The notes under the pieces were generated by a model. It was given only the letters and a program-made list of their open reading frames with translations, was not told the DNA's origin and made no database searches. 64,000 bases of DNA from positions 3,358,501 through 3,422,500 of the forward strand of contig JALIGW010000029.1 of assembly GCA_023053685.1 (NCBI GenBank), in the 5' to 3' direction. Source of the DNA: Diadophis punctatus similis (Eukaryota; Chordata; Lepidosauria; Squamata; Dipsadidae). Below, in pieces: positions 46,398-56,551 of this stretch. Position 1 is the stretch's first letter. Each line of letters starts with the position of its first letter. The position numbers and the translations under genes are program-made.

Positions 46398-47324
46398 TAA
46401 AGTGACCAGATTTATTTATTTTTAAGCGGGACGGGGGGGCGCGCCTGGGCGCCATTTGTTTTGCCCTCTGCGAATGCGCAGAACGCTGCGCATGCACAGA
46501 GGGCAAAACAGCAAATGTCGGTGTCCAGGTGGGGGGGGGAGGTGGGAGGGCGCTTGGATGCCTGGAGCTCACGACAGGTAAGCTGCCGGCTGCCTCCTTT
46601 CCCCGTCTCCCGCCTCCCGTTCGTTGCTTGCCAGCCTGGCCGAAGGGGAGGCGAGGAAAGGCCTCCCGAAGGGGAGGCGGGCTCCCGAAGGACTGCCGGC
46701 TCCCGAAGGGGAGGCGGGAGGCGAGGAAAGGCCTCCCGCCTCCCCTTCGGGAGCCGGCAGCCCTTCGGGAGCCCGCCTCCCCTTCGGGAGGCCTTTCCTC
46801 GCCTCCCGCCTCCCCTTCGGCCGGGCTGGCAAGCAACGAACGGGAGGCGGGAGATGGGGAAAGGAGGCAGCCGGCAGCTTACCTGCTCCAGGCATCCAAG
46901 CGCCGCGGTCTCCCGGTCACCCGCCCGGCCCCAGGGCAATGGCGGCAGCGAGGCGACGGGGGGGAAGAAAGAGGAGGGGGACAAGGAAGGGCTGTTTGCG
47001 CCGCCGGAGGGGCCGCTCATGAGCTCAAAGCGGCAATGGCTCCTCGTCCCTCACCCCTCCCAACAGCAGCGGCGCCTCCGAGGGCGGGGCTAGGGATGGG
47101 GCGGGGGAAGGAGAGGAGGAGCAGCCTCCCTTCCCCCTCCCCCCAGCAGGCAGCCGCCTCGCTGGAATTCCGCCCGACTTGCTTCCGGTACCTCTCTTTT
47201 GCTTCCCCTCTAAGGTGACCAGACGTCCCGCTGTTTCCGCATTCTTTTCAAAAAAAGCGGGACGCGGGACACACGCTTGAAAAGCGTGTCTGTCCCGCCA
47301 AAAGCGGGACGTCTGGTCACCTTA
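46398..47324 (-). mobile_element. GC-rich hAT-type element with exon-like segment, copy 2
   Basis: Ends TAAAGTGACCAG and CTGGTCACCTTA; perfect 8-bp duplication CTCTAAGC (46390-46397, 47325-47332). Reverse orientation of the element at 25209. The exon-like block with CACGACAG|GTAAGC (near 46577) is partly repeated inverted at 46860-46900, and the centre (46640-46840) is a long near-palindrome of GGAGGCGGGAGGCGAGG units. Four overlapping 100-230-codon frames here are palindrome artefacts. Confidence 0.88.
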
Positions 47325-47522
47325 CTCTAAGCTGCACTGAGTCTTTTTCTATAGACAAGCACCCTGTTCATCCCTTCCTTGGATCCAGTTTTGGTGGTGG
47401 TGGTGGTGGTGGTGATGGTGAAACTGAGGACAGTCTCTTTTTTCCTGTCTTTTGTGGAGGTGCATTCTTTTATATGACGTCTTGTTTCCCTGAAGTCCAT
47501 GTATGAAATATTTGAGGGGAAA

Positions 47523-48230
47523 TGTTGTGGCCCACCAGCAGCCCGTGCATCTGGTAGCGGATCCCGATAGAGAAGAGGCTGATGTGGTGATGCGCCAGCG
47601 GCCTGTGCAGCTGGCACCCGAGTCGGACAGTGAGGAGACTGGAGAGGACTCAGTGCCAGAGGCGGAGATTCAGCCAGGGCCTTCAGAGCCTCCAGAAGCT
47701 CCCATCAGTGACGAGGAAGAAGCAGAGGAGCCTATTCTCAATGCACGGGCACGCAGAGCTGCCAAAAGGCAGGAATGGTTCCTCAGGAGGAAGTCTCCTC
47801 GGGACTAGGCTTGGGGCTAATTGGCCACTCCCCATGCCTATTTAAGGGATGATAACAATGGCAGCAATTTGCAGGAAACAACGTTTGTTCATATGCCTTC
47901 GTGTCTTGAAATTCAGAAACGTCTGCTCTGCTCTTGTTCTCTCTCTTGGCATTCTTCCTGCAAATTGCTTCTGGGCATTTTGCCAACCATAGTAAGCATG
48001 GTGTTATCTCCAAGACTGTTTGCTCAGACTTGATTTATTATTTCGTGGACTCATGCTGGCTGTTAATGAAGTTGAATTAACAGCCGGTGTTCAGAAAAGA
48101 CTGCTTTAAACTGTATTTGTGTTTGACGACTACTAAGAAAGCTCATTAGTAGTCTTTAATTTAGTAAACGAAGGTTTGGACAGAATTTGTGTGTGCTGCA
48201 TTCTTTGTGGGCCGTAGCTGGGGCAGAACA
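47523..48230 (+). mobile_element. Solo LTR (TGTTGTGG...GCAGAACA family)
   Basis: A 708-bp unit starts TGTTGTGGCCC and ends GGGGCAGAACA, flanked by the perfect 5-bp duplication GGAAA (47518-47522, 48231-48235). A 5-bp duplication suits Gypsy-type or retrovirus-like integrases. The first 286 bases are an open frame (47523-47808) for an acidic protein tail (SDEEEAEEPILNARARRAAK). The second half is AT-rich with promoter-like CTATTTAAGGG at 47838. A related copy is at 38214-39138. Confidence 0.9.
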
Positions 48231-48534
48231 GGAAAATCCAAAAGTTATATCTTCTTTCTAGGATTTCTTCACCAAGGGGAAAAAAACTAAGAGAGAAGCA
48301 CTCACCCTAGAGCAGGGGTCTGCAACCTTAAACACTCAAAGAGCCATTTTGACCCATTTCCCACAGAAAAATATCACCGGGAGCCACAAAACCTGGGTGG
48401 GTGTGGCCTACTCAATGTCACTCACTCACTCCCACCTAGTCACATGACCCGCTAGCCACGTCTACCCAGCCGGTCATTAGGGCAGACAACTGATTGTTAA
48501 AAACCACCAGGAGCCACAAAACCCTTTGACCCCC

Positions 48535-48820
48535 CACTTTCCCTCTCTCCCCTCTCCCCCTCCCCCTCCCCCTCTCTCTGTATTTCTGTGTGTGTGTGTC
48601 TCTCTCCCCCTCTCCCCCTCTCTGTATCTCTCTATATGTATCTCTCTCTCTCCCCTTCTCTGTATATTTCTCTCCCTGTCTCTCCCCTCTCTCTGTATCT
48701 TTCTCTCTGTGTGTTTATGTCTCTCCCCCCTCTGTGTCTCTCTCTGTATGTCTCTCCCCCCCTCTCTGTGTCTCTCTCTGTATGTCTCTCTCCCCCTCTC
48801 TCTCCCCCTCTCTGATTGTG
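48535..48820. repeat. CT-rich low-complexity tract
   Basis: About 290 bp of CTCTCC and TGTGTCTCTCT variants. Open frames here are compositional. Confidence 0.93.
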
Positions 48821-48998
48821 ATATGAGGCGTTGAGCAGGCCATGAGGTACTCTCACAGTGCCTTGTTCAGCATAGTGAACTTTAGCGCACTTCATATTGG
48901 GGGAGATGGTGTCTCCTCCTCCTCCTGGAGCCCATTATGACATGGAGCCACAATGCGACCCTGTCCCATTCGACCCTAGCAACAGAATGCGGCTTACA

Positions 48999-49257
48999 GC
49001 TCCGAGCCCAAAGCAGCAGGAGGCAAGGACTGCCTTGAGCCAAATGTGGCCCGAAGACAAATGTAGGGCCACTTCGCTCCTACACTAAGGCTCTGGCCAT
49101 TGCCTTGCCATATCCCCTTTCTCCCCCCCAGCTGCTCTTTGGCCGAGCGCAGCGGGCGCGAGCTCCAGCCTCAAGCGGCAGGAGGCAAAGGCTGCCTTGA
49201 GCACAAATGTTGTATGAAGGCATTTACAGAGCCATTTCGCTCCTGCACTAAGGCTCC
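48999..49257 (+). repeat. Diverged tandem duplication inside the hAT left arm
   Basis: Two copies, roughly 49002-49089 and 49160-49257, share GCAGGAGGCAA, CTGCCTTGAGC, CACAAATG-like words and TTCGCTCC..CACTAAGGCTC. Confidence 0.7.
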
Positions 49258-49789
49258 GGTGACCCTCCTCCTTCTCCTCTTGTGACTCCCTTGCCAGCTG
49301 TGGTGAGGCTGAGAGGATGTGTACGAGCGGGAAGACCCTCCTCAAGCGAGTGGCTGGGCTCAGTGAAAGCACAGAAAAGGTGCACACAGGGTGGGCGGGA
49401 GGGTTTCCCCATTTGTGCTCACCCTCCCGGCCCCACCACGGCCGGCCAGGGGATCGTGAGAGGAGAAGGAGGGGGAGGAGGAGGAGGGTCACTCTCGCTG
49501 GGTTTCTGAGAGAGAAGAGACACAGAGACAGAGAGAGATACAGAGATACAAACACACACACACACAGCTTTAATTGAAAAGCATCCTCCAGGCAGCGAAA
49601 GTTCCCCATGCACGTTTTAAAGCCGCAGCGCCCAGCTGCGGGCCCATTCCTCTGTCATCCCCTCCTCCCGGATCCCATTCCCACCCAGCCAGCCTTTGTG
49701 ATAGTGAGACCGGCGTCAGCCGTGGCTGGGTCGGGCCAGTGTCTCGGGGCAGAGAGCAAGTTGCGCATCTCCGAAAGCCTCCGGAGCCA

Positions 49790-49930
49790 GTAGATGGCGA
49801 AAAACGGGCCCAATGGGCCTACTGGAAGTTTGGAAACCAGAAGTTCATTTTTTGCCCTCCCCAGGCTTCAGGAAAGCCCGTTGGGCCCATTTTTCGCCAT
49901 CCACAGGCTCCGGAGGCTTTCCTTAAGCTC
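49790..49930 (+). repeat. Internal fragment of the CAGTGATGG hAT family
   Basis: Nearly identical to 61135-61285 (TAGATGGCGAAAAACGGGCC onward) but without either terminal repeat. It lies at the left junction between element-like and host-like DNA of the 48313-54539 unit. Confidence 0.8.
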
Positions 49931-50394
49931 TTCAGGATACTCTTCAGATAATGATGGACACTGTGGCCCTACATATCTGGAGGCTGAAAAAGACTGCTAT
50001 AAGACTTCACTTTAAATAGGTGCTAATTAACTACTACAAAATAAATTGGATTGAGTTGTATAGTTAAAAAGAGCTCAGTTTAGCATTTATTTTCTTTTGG
50101 GAAAGATTGAAATACTTCTGGGAGGTTGTTAACTGGATCAGTGATGTAATGGTAGAATCTATTAAAACATTTCATTTCCTAGTTCTTAATAAGGCAAGAG
50201 AAATAACCTGTAAAAGCAAGTTCTTTTGATGGAGAGAGAAAGATGCCATGCCATTGGTTTCATTTAGGCTTTTCTTACACAGTGGGCAGCTGAAGAAAGG
50301 ATATTATGGCTAGAATTGGGAAAGATGTAGGTAGGCAGAATTACAGAGCATTCAAAGTCTTATTTATTGAAGAACTTCATGGAAACTCTTCTGG

Positions 50395-50396
<2 letters not shown>

Positions 50397-50486
<90 letters not shown>
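50397..50486. repeat. (GA)n microsatellite
   Basis: About 45 uninterrupted GA units. Confidence 0.98.
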
Positions 50487-50489
<3 letters not shown>

Positions 50490-50917
50490 AAAATCTGAGG
50501 GCATCTTTGGTAGAGCTGGAAGATCCTGTAGACTAGAGAGGCCTCAACCAATCAGGTAATAATGGAGATTAGCTATAATTGACTTAAGTGTGCAGATGTG
50601 AGTTACTGTATTCCATAAAGATGCAAGTTTTACCTGGTTTCAAAGTTTTGTTTAAGACTTATTCTGTGGCATATATATGCTATTGAGAAATGCTATTGTT
50701 TTGCAATTATTTCCAATATGTTTCTGATATCTAAATTAAAAATAGTCTTAATTTATCATGTACAATTTGGTTTTTCCTCCCCAAAGCACTAGAAGCTATT
50801 CTATTGATTACCAAATAAACGTAGCTTAAAATTCCTTAAAATTCCTAGCTGAATGAAAACATTAGGGAGGAGTTGCAGGGTAAGCTAACCATTGGGAAGG
50901 GAAAAAGCGAACATAGC

Positions 50918-51150
50918 AATAGTACTTAGACTTATATATCGCTTCACAGTGCTTTACAGCCCTCTCTAAGCGGTTTACAGCGTTAGCATATTGCCCCCAA
51001 CAATCTGGGTCCTCATTTTACCCACCTCGGAAGGATGGAAGGCTGAGTCAACCTTGAGCCTGGTGAGATTCAATCTGCCAAACTGCTGGCAGCCGGTGAT
51101 CAGCAGAAGTAGCCTGTAGTACTGCATTCTAACCACTGCGCCACCACGGC
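50918..51150 (-). mobile_element. tRNA-derived SINE, family 1, copy 4 (minus)
   Basis: Tail complement AATAGTACTTAGACTTATAT at the left and head complement CCACTGCGCCACC at the right. ACATAGC flanks both sides (50911-50917, 51151-51157). Confidence 0.9.
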
Positions 51151-51224
51151 ACATAGCTACCATATTGGCCTGCAAAAATATGAATTACTATTAGGTAACA
51201 TTTTCTATGTTTGTGTCTTTAGTG

Positions 51225-51345
51225 ATTCCTGAGCTTGGTTGTTTGCTTGTTGACATTTCATTGTTCAGTGCTACTGAAGATGGGTGGTGGCAGAATGTCT
51301 GCAAGCAAGCAACCAGGATCAGACAACACCAAGGATTCCACAGTT
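51225..51345. repeat. Degenerate Penelope-type palindrome
   Basis: GCTTGGTTGTTTGCTTG at the left and CTGCAAGCAAGCAACCA at the right mirror the arms of 28451-28573, and the CACCAAGGA end is retained. The hammerhead-like core is not intact. Confidence 0.55.
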
Positions 51346-51419
51346 CAACTCTGAGCTATATATATTCTCTTCTGTTGGTGCCTTTTTTAACATGCTGCAT
51401 CCAGGTTAGCCAAGGTAGG

Positions 51420-52300
51420 AGGCTTTGAAAACAAGGTAAAGCATGCTGGTTATATATAACATTTTTAAAGTTTTCCATACTCTCGTACCATCTATAACAC
51501 AAATGCTGTTCGTATTCTCATCTGAACTCTGTTTGTTTTGATTTTGATTTTACAGTAGTAGAACAAGCTCATTTAAGTTGCAGAGCCTAACTGCATGTAT
51601 GCCAGTACAATATATGTAAACTTCTATTGTCTTAGAAATGCAGAGGAGGAATGCAGAAATCCAGACGATCATTACATAGCAACAACTTTAATGCCATTTA
51701 GTGCTTATCTAAATATTTACATCCCAGTCACAGTGTGCCTCACTGCTTCATTTAAGCCAATGGGCACCAAATTGCAGTCTTAATTATTTGGACTTTGTTC
51801 AGTTGGAAAGAACAAAAAGGGTAGCAAGAAACGGTATTCCAATATTTGAGTGTCTTCCTATCTAGCAGTATATTACAACTCAATTCTCTGCAACAGAGGC
51901 TGAAAAACCCATATATAACAAGGGACAACAGCACTGAAAAATGTATTCTTGTCATGGGACTTTCTCACTGCTAGATGACTAAATTAGGACATTGGCTATG
52001 ATTTACATTTGATTCCAACAGAACAAAACAACACCAATGGCATTCAGGGATGCTTTTATAGATTTTATAGATTTTGGAGCATCTATGAAATGTGAAAGTT
52101 TTGACAGGGTTGATTGTATGACTGACAACTGTTTATCTTCATTACATTTTAGGGGAAACATTCCTTGCATGTGAAGGAATCAGGACCTTGAGAACATCCA
52201 ATTCAACATTTTTTTCAGTCTGTGTTGGTGTGTATACATTTTTTTTGTAAAAAAAACACTAAACCTTTAATTGCCAGTATTCCTAATTTTATATGATATG
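51420..52300. other. Upstream region of the olfactory receptor gene
   Basis: AT-rich, no recognisable repeat. Non-coding 5' exons of olfactory receptor genes usually lie in such DNA but cannot be called from sequence alone. Confidence 0.4.
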
Positions 52301-52320
52301 TTGTAATGCACTTTGAGAAT

Positions 52321-53271
52321 ATGGAGAACCAAAATAATGTATCTGAATTCATCTTGCTGGGGCTCACTCAGGATCAAGAGTTGCAGAAAGTCTACTTTGG
52401 TCTGTTTTTGATCTTCTACATGACAATTCTGCTGGGGAATCTATTGATCATAGTCACAATCAAGAGCAGTCACCACCTGATTTCTCCAATGTATTTCTTT
52501 CTCAGTTACCTTTCCTTCATAGATATCTGTTACTCCTCTGTCACTGCTCCCAAACTGATAGTGGACTTCCTTGTGAAGAAGAAAACCATCTCTTTTGTTG
52601 GTTGCATAGCACAGCTTTTTGGGTTTCACTTTTTCGGTTGTACTGAAATTTTTCTTCTCACACTGATGGCCTATGACCGATACATTGCAATCTTTAAGCC
52701 TCTTCATTATAGCACTATTATGAACAAGAGGGTCTGCAGTTGGATGGTGTTTATGTCATGGCTGGGTGGGTTTGTACATTCAATGGTACAGACACTCCTT
52801 ACTACACAGCTGCCCTTCTGTGGGCCTAATGAAATTGACCACTATTTTTGTGATGTGCACCCTTTATTGAAATTAGCCTGTGCTGATACCTACATTATTG
52901 GACTTATTGTCATTGCCGACAGTGGCATGATTTCCCTCAGTTGTTTTCTTGTGCTGACTGTTTCTTACATTGTTATCCTACTCACAATCAGAACTCGTTC
53001 TTCTGAAGGCCGTCTCAAGGCTCTTTCCACCTGTGGCTCTCACATCACAGTTGTGATTCTGTTTTTTGGGCCCTGCATCTTCCTTTACATGAGGCCTTCA
53101 ACCACATTCTCAGAGGACAAAAGTGTGGCTGTTTTCTATACTATTATAACTCCTATGCTCAATCCATTGATTTACACCTTGAGAAATGAGGAGGTAAAGG
53201 ATGCCATGAGAAAATTGTGGAGCAAAAATGCAATTTTGGCTAGGAAATTAAAAGTGGATTTAAAAATATAA
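52321..53271 (+). CDS. Olfactory receptor, OR4-like, intact
   Basis: A single-exon class A GPCR of 316 residues from [10 protein letters not shown]. An upstream in-frame ATG at 52306 would add five residues, but [10 protein letters not shown] is the usual family start and supplies an N-glycosylation site (NVS). Olfactory hallmarks: GN in TM1 (LLGNLLI), [11 protein letters not shown] after TM2, [10 protein letters not shown] after TM3 (family norm is VAIC), [11 protein letters not shown] before TM6, and [15 protein letters not shown] at TM7. The extracellular-loop cysteines ([18 protein letters not shown]) are present. Phrases such as FILLGLTQ and [16 protein letters not shown] suit OR family 4. 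There is no stop or frameshift. It signals through olfactory Gs in sensory neurons. AATAAA occurs near 53374. It lies inside the hAT-ended unit 48313-54539. Confidence 0.95.
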   Translation: MENQNNVSEFILLGLTQDQELQKVYFGLFLIFYMTILLGNLLIIVTIKSSHHLISPMYFFLSYLSFIDICYSSVTAPKLIVDFLVKKKTISFVGCIAQLFGFHFFGCTEIFLLTLMAYDRYIAIFKPLHYSTIMNKRVCSWMVFMSWLGGFVHSMVQTLLTTQLPFCGPNEIDHYFCDVHPLLKLACADTYIIGLIVIADSGMISLSCFLVLTVSYIVILLTIRTRSSEGRLKALSTCGSHITVVILFFGPCIFLYMRPSTTFSEDKSVAVFYTIITPMLNPLIYTLRNEEVKDAMRKLWSKNAILARKLKVDLKI

Positions 53272-53279
53272 TTTTGGTT

Positions 53280-54275
53280 TAATCACATGTCATATCAGTG
53301 GTGCAGAAAAGTGTATTAGTGTCAGAACTGGGCCTGTTGGAAAAGAGACTTTTCTATCTTTAGTAAGTTTTCAATAAAAATGCATCTTTTCTTCTTGAAA
53401 TAATAAGGGAAATGTCTAATTAGTATGCCTTAAGTTTTAATGCAAGGATATTTTCTCATAAGATTCACAGCTAGGGAAAGAAGATTTAATTTATTGTCCT
53501 GATAAACATTGAAAATTGTAACTGTTACATCTTGAGATTTAATATTTAGTTAAAAATAAATATTGTTACAACCTCATGTTGCTGTTACTGTGGTCAAGAC
53601 CACTTTATTTTTGTAAAGTTCATGTTATGTTGTTATCTGTGTTTCTGGAAGGCTAATTTATTCTTCCCCTGCTGTGATAGGTCTATTCTGGTAATCCAAA
53701 GACCACTTTTGTGTGTTAACTACCTGAGGGGTACCAAGAAGCTGTATAAGTCTTAACTCAATTTAGTCACATTTGAATGCAATTGCTGTTTAGAATCATT
53801 TGCATCTGATGAAATCCATGCAGAAAATTAATTTTAAAAGCACACAGCTTACCTGCCTAGCAGGAGATAGTCAAATATTATATCTGAATCCTGTTGGCAG
53901 AATATTTGTGTTCTCAAGCTTCAAAAGAAACACTAAAAATGGCCACATTTTCCTTTCTAGTTTCCTGATGTTTTCACTTTGCAAAAAATAAAGGAAAACA
54001 GGTGCCTGTGTTTGGATAAGTTGGAGAATCCCAAAGACTTTTTTTTTAAGAATATAGCTTGATTTTATGAATTTAGAGATGAGAGGGAATATGTGCATCA
54101 TAAGATATCAAGATGCAAGTGCATGATTGTGGCATTTAATGATGACATTGTTGGTTGCATGCTGTTATTTTGATGTCACTGGGATTTATTATGCATGTTG
54201 CTACTTATCATCCATACTGAAAAAATTAATATAAAGAATTTTTATATTAAAAAATTAATATAAAGAAGACTAAAC
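53280..54275. other. 3' flank of the olfactory receptor gene
   Basis: AT-rich host-like DNA without gene or classified repeat, up to the right arm of the hAT-like unit at about 54280. Confidence 0.45.
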
Positions 54276-54547
54276 TAATAATAACCCTCCCCATGCGACC
54301 CAGGCACGCCCAGCACTAACAAGGAAGAAGCTCCATCAAGAATGAGGTGCCATAGAATTAGCCCCAGTTGCTTCTCCATCCCCTGCCATTGTCCTTACCT
54401 TCTCAGGCTAGGCAAGGAGTGACTGGGAGGGGAGGGCGAGGGGCAGGGCCAGTCAGTGATCGGATCACCTGACAGGGAGCCACAGCAGAGGGCCCAAAGA
54501 GCCGCTTGAGGCTCCGGAGCTGCAGATTGCAGACCCCTGCCCTAGAG

Positions 54548-55682
54548 GATCAGTGTCTGCTACATGTGGGAACATTTTGGTTCAATGTTGGAACAATGCT
54601 TCATTTGCTTCTGCACTTGGCTGTAATTGTTTCAGCCTCTCCCAGATAGCCAGCTTGTTGAAGGTAGCTGTAGCTCCCATTAGAGAGGGAGCAGAACACT
54701 GTGACAGTGACTTTGGTGATGACCACCACCTTCTCCCCACATCTATCAGGTCTTCTTTAGGTCAGGCATGCAAACAGAACCTTTTCTGTCCTGCCCGAGT
54801 GACGTCTACTAACTGGCTAGAGGAAGGTGGACCCAAGGAGAAGTGGAATGGCACTTACCTGCCTTCATTCTTGAGATCTCTGTCAACCTGGCCCACTCTC
54901 ACAGAAGGCCTCCAGCTTATTTTGGAAGAGAAAGTTGCAAAAGAGGCATTGGGGATGAGGAAGGAAGTGTGTCCCAACTGTTAGATGTATGGTGGCATGA
55001 GCAAATTTTTATTCCATTTTCCTCTAAGGAGTTCAAGGTGGTTCCTTCTCCTACTTTCCCCCACAACGTTCTGTGATAGATTGGGCTGAGAGAGAGTCCC
55101 TGAGTTCTGTAACTGAGGGCAGACTTAAACCCGGGTCTTCCTGCTCCTAATCCATCAAGTATACCTGGAGCCTTTTCAGACCATGTTCTGCTCTGTCTGG
55201 TCAAATACTTGTCTAGGCTGAATGGGAAGACATTTTGGTAGTGTTCCTGTTTTCTCTGTGCAAGCTTGAACAATTTCCATCCCTCTTTGAATTGCTCATC
55301 ACCCCCAGGAGGAAATGTCCCATAACCTGAGAAGCTGTGAGTAACGTTTTTAATTTAGCAGTGCCTGATTTTGCTCATCTGCTTGGCTGTCAATTTATCA
55401 TCACCACAGTTTTTGCCACTATTTTGTCAGCTATCACTTTCAAGTAGAACTGTTTTTATATTGCCTTAGCACACACTTTCTAGCAGTGTTCATGCTGTGC
55501 CCTTGGCCCATCCTGATACCTTTCTCAGCATTTCCAGCAGTCACCAAGTGTTGCCTCAGCATTGCTGCAGACCTTTGCTCCCCTTCTTTCTGAATTCAAT
55601 TATTCTTTAAAGGAAAAAAGAGAACATAAAAATACAGATAAAGCAACTGCTGTCGTAAATCTTGTGACCTTTGCTCCATCAT
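54548..55682. other. Moderately GC intergenic DNA
   Basis: A 143-codon frame (54553-54984) and a 118-codon minus frame overlap here. Neither has a recognisable domain, splice context or repeat signature. Left unannotated. Confidence 0.4.
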
Positions 55683-55690
55683 GATTCTGT

Positions 55691-55845
55691 CAGTGGTGGG
55701 TTGCTCCTGGTTCAGCCTGGTTCTAAGAACCAGTAGCGCCGGTGGCGGGAGGCTCCGCCCACCCGCCCAGGACACTTCTGCGCATGCGCAGATGCGTCAC
55801 GCACACGTGCAAACCGGTAGTAAAGGGTTTTAGAACCCACTACTG
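55691..55845. mobile_element. hAT-type MITE (CAGTGGTGGGTTGC family), 155 bp
   Basis: Ends CAGTGGTGGGTTGC and AGAACCCACTACTG, with the perfect 8-bp duplication GATTCTGT (55683-55690, 55846-55853). Related to the MITEs at 26129 and 41790 (shared CTTCTGCGCATGCGCAGA). Confidence 0.95.
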
Positions 55846-55939
55846 GATTCTGTCCAGTCTAATCCTGTTCATAAAGGTAAAATACTATATATACTATTTC
55901 CTAGGTTGTTTTTTGTATTGTTGGTTGCTTTACTTCAAA

Positions 55940-56325
55940 ACAGATGATTAAAGGTCTAGAAACTAAAGCGTATGAAGAACAGTTGCAGCATACGGGTTTG
56001 GCTAGTCTAGAGAAAAGGACTAGGGGTGACATGATAGCAGTTTTCCAGTATCTGAGGGGCTGCCACAGAGAAGAGAGGGTCAACTTATTCTCCAAAGCAC
56101 CAGAGGGCAGGATACTAATCAAGGAGAGAAGCGACCTGGAATTAAGGAGAAATGTCCTAACATTGAGAACAATTAACCAGCGGAACAGCTTGCCTTCAGA
56201 AATTGTGGGTGCTTCATCACTGGAAGTTTTTAAGAAGAGACTGGACAGCCATTTATCTGTAATGGTATAGAATCTCCTGCTTGAGCAGGGGACTAGACTA
56301 GAAGACCTCCAATATCCCTTCCAGC
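55940..56325 (+). mobile_element. CR1 LINE 3' end (plus), copy A
   Basis: The C-terminal CR1 frame is open over 108 codons to 56270: SLEKRTRGDMIAVFQYL, ELRRNVLTLRTINQRNSLPS, SLEVFKKRLDSHLS. The UTR signature (AGAAGACCTCCAATATCCC) follows, then the pentamer array. Only the end of ORF2 is present. Confidence 0.9.
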
Positions 56326-56550
56326 TTCTATTCTGTTCTGTTCTGTTCTGTTCTGTTCTGTTCTGTTCTGTTCTGTTCTGTTCTGTTCTGTTCTATTCTA
56401 TTCTATTCTATTCTATTCTATTCTATTCTGGTCTGGTCTGGTCTGGTCTGGTCTGGTCTGGTCTGGTCTGGTCTGGTCTGGTCTAGTCTAGTCTAGTCTA
56501 GTCTAGTCTAGTCTAGTCTAGTCTAGTCTAGTCTAGTCTAGTCTAGTCTA
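56326..56550 (+). repeat. Four-phase pentanucleotide array at a CR1 tail
   Basis: Consecutive homogeneous blocks of TTCTG, TTCTA, GTCTG and GTCTA, about 220 bp in total, each block differing from the next by one base of the unit. Seeded by the short terminal repeat of CR1 (TTCTATTCT). Confidence 0.97.
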
Positions 56551-56551
56551 A

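Larger units (their letters stand above)
48313..54539. mobile_element. hAT-ended 6.2-kb unit enclosing an olfactory receptor
   Basis: The left end CAGGGGTCTGCAACC (48313-48327) and right end GATTGCAGACCCCTG (54525-54539) are inverted copies with one mismatch, and CCCTAGAG flanks both sides perfectly (48305-48312, 54540-54547). Left element-like sequence runs to about 49790 (with GTCACATGACC and GGTCATTAGGGCAG shared with the element at 29864). Right element-like sequence starts at about 54280 (AGGCAAGGAGTGACTGGGAG, also shared). Between them is about 4.3 kb of host-like DNA with the olfactory receptor, plus a SINE and a (GA)n tract. Either the element captured this DNA or the DNA was inserted later. 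Confidence 0.72.

Noticed and set aside
46375..47218. Several overlapping 100-230-codon frames on both strands in GC-rich DNA (also 25389-26063)
   Set aside because: They overlap each other in all frames, read as repeated proline/glycine/arginine strings, and lie in palindromic non-autonomous hAT elements. Low stop density follows from GC content.
48526..48834. Serine/leucine-rich frames of 75-102 codons
   Set aside because: Translations of a CT-rich low-complexity tract in three frames.
54553..54984. 143-codon frame as a gene
   Set aside because: No recognised domain, no splice or promoter context, and a competing frame on the opposite strand (54917-55273); evidence too thin.
56326..56550. 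Regularly repeated array as CRISPR
   Set aside because: Unit is five bases with no spacers; it is a microsatellite in a vertebrate genome.
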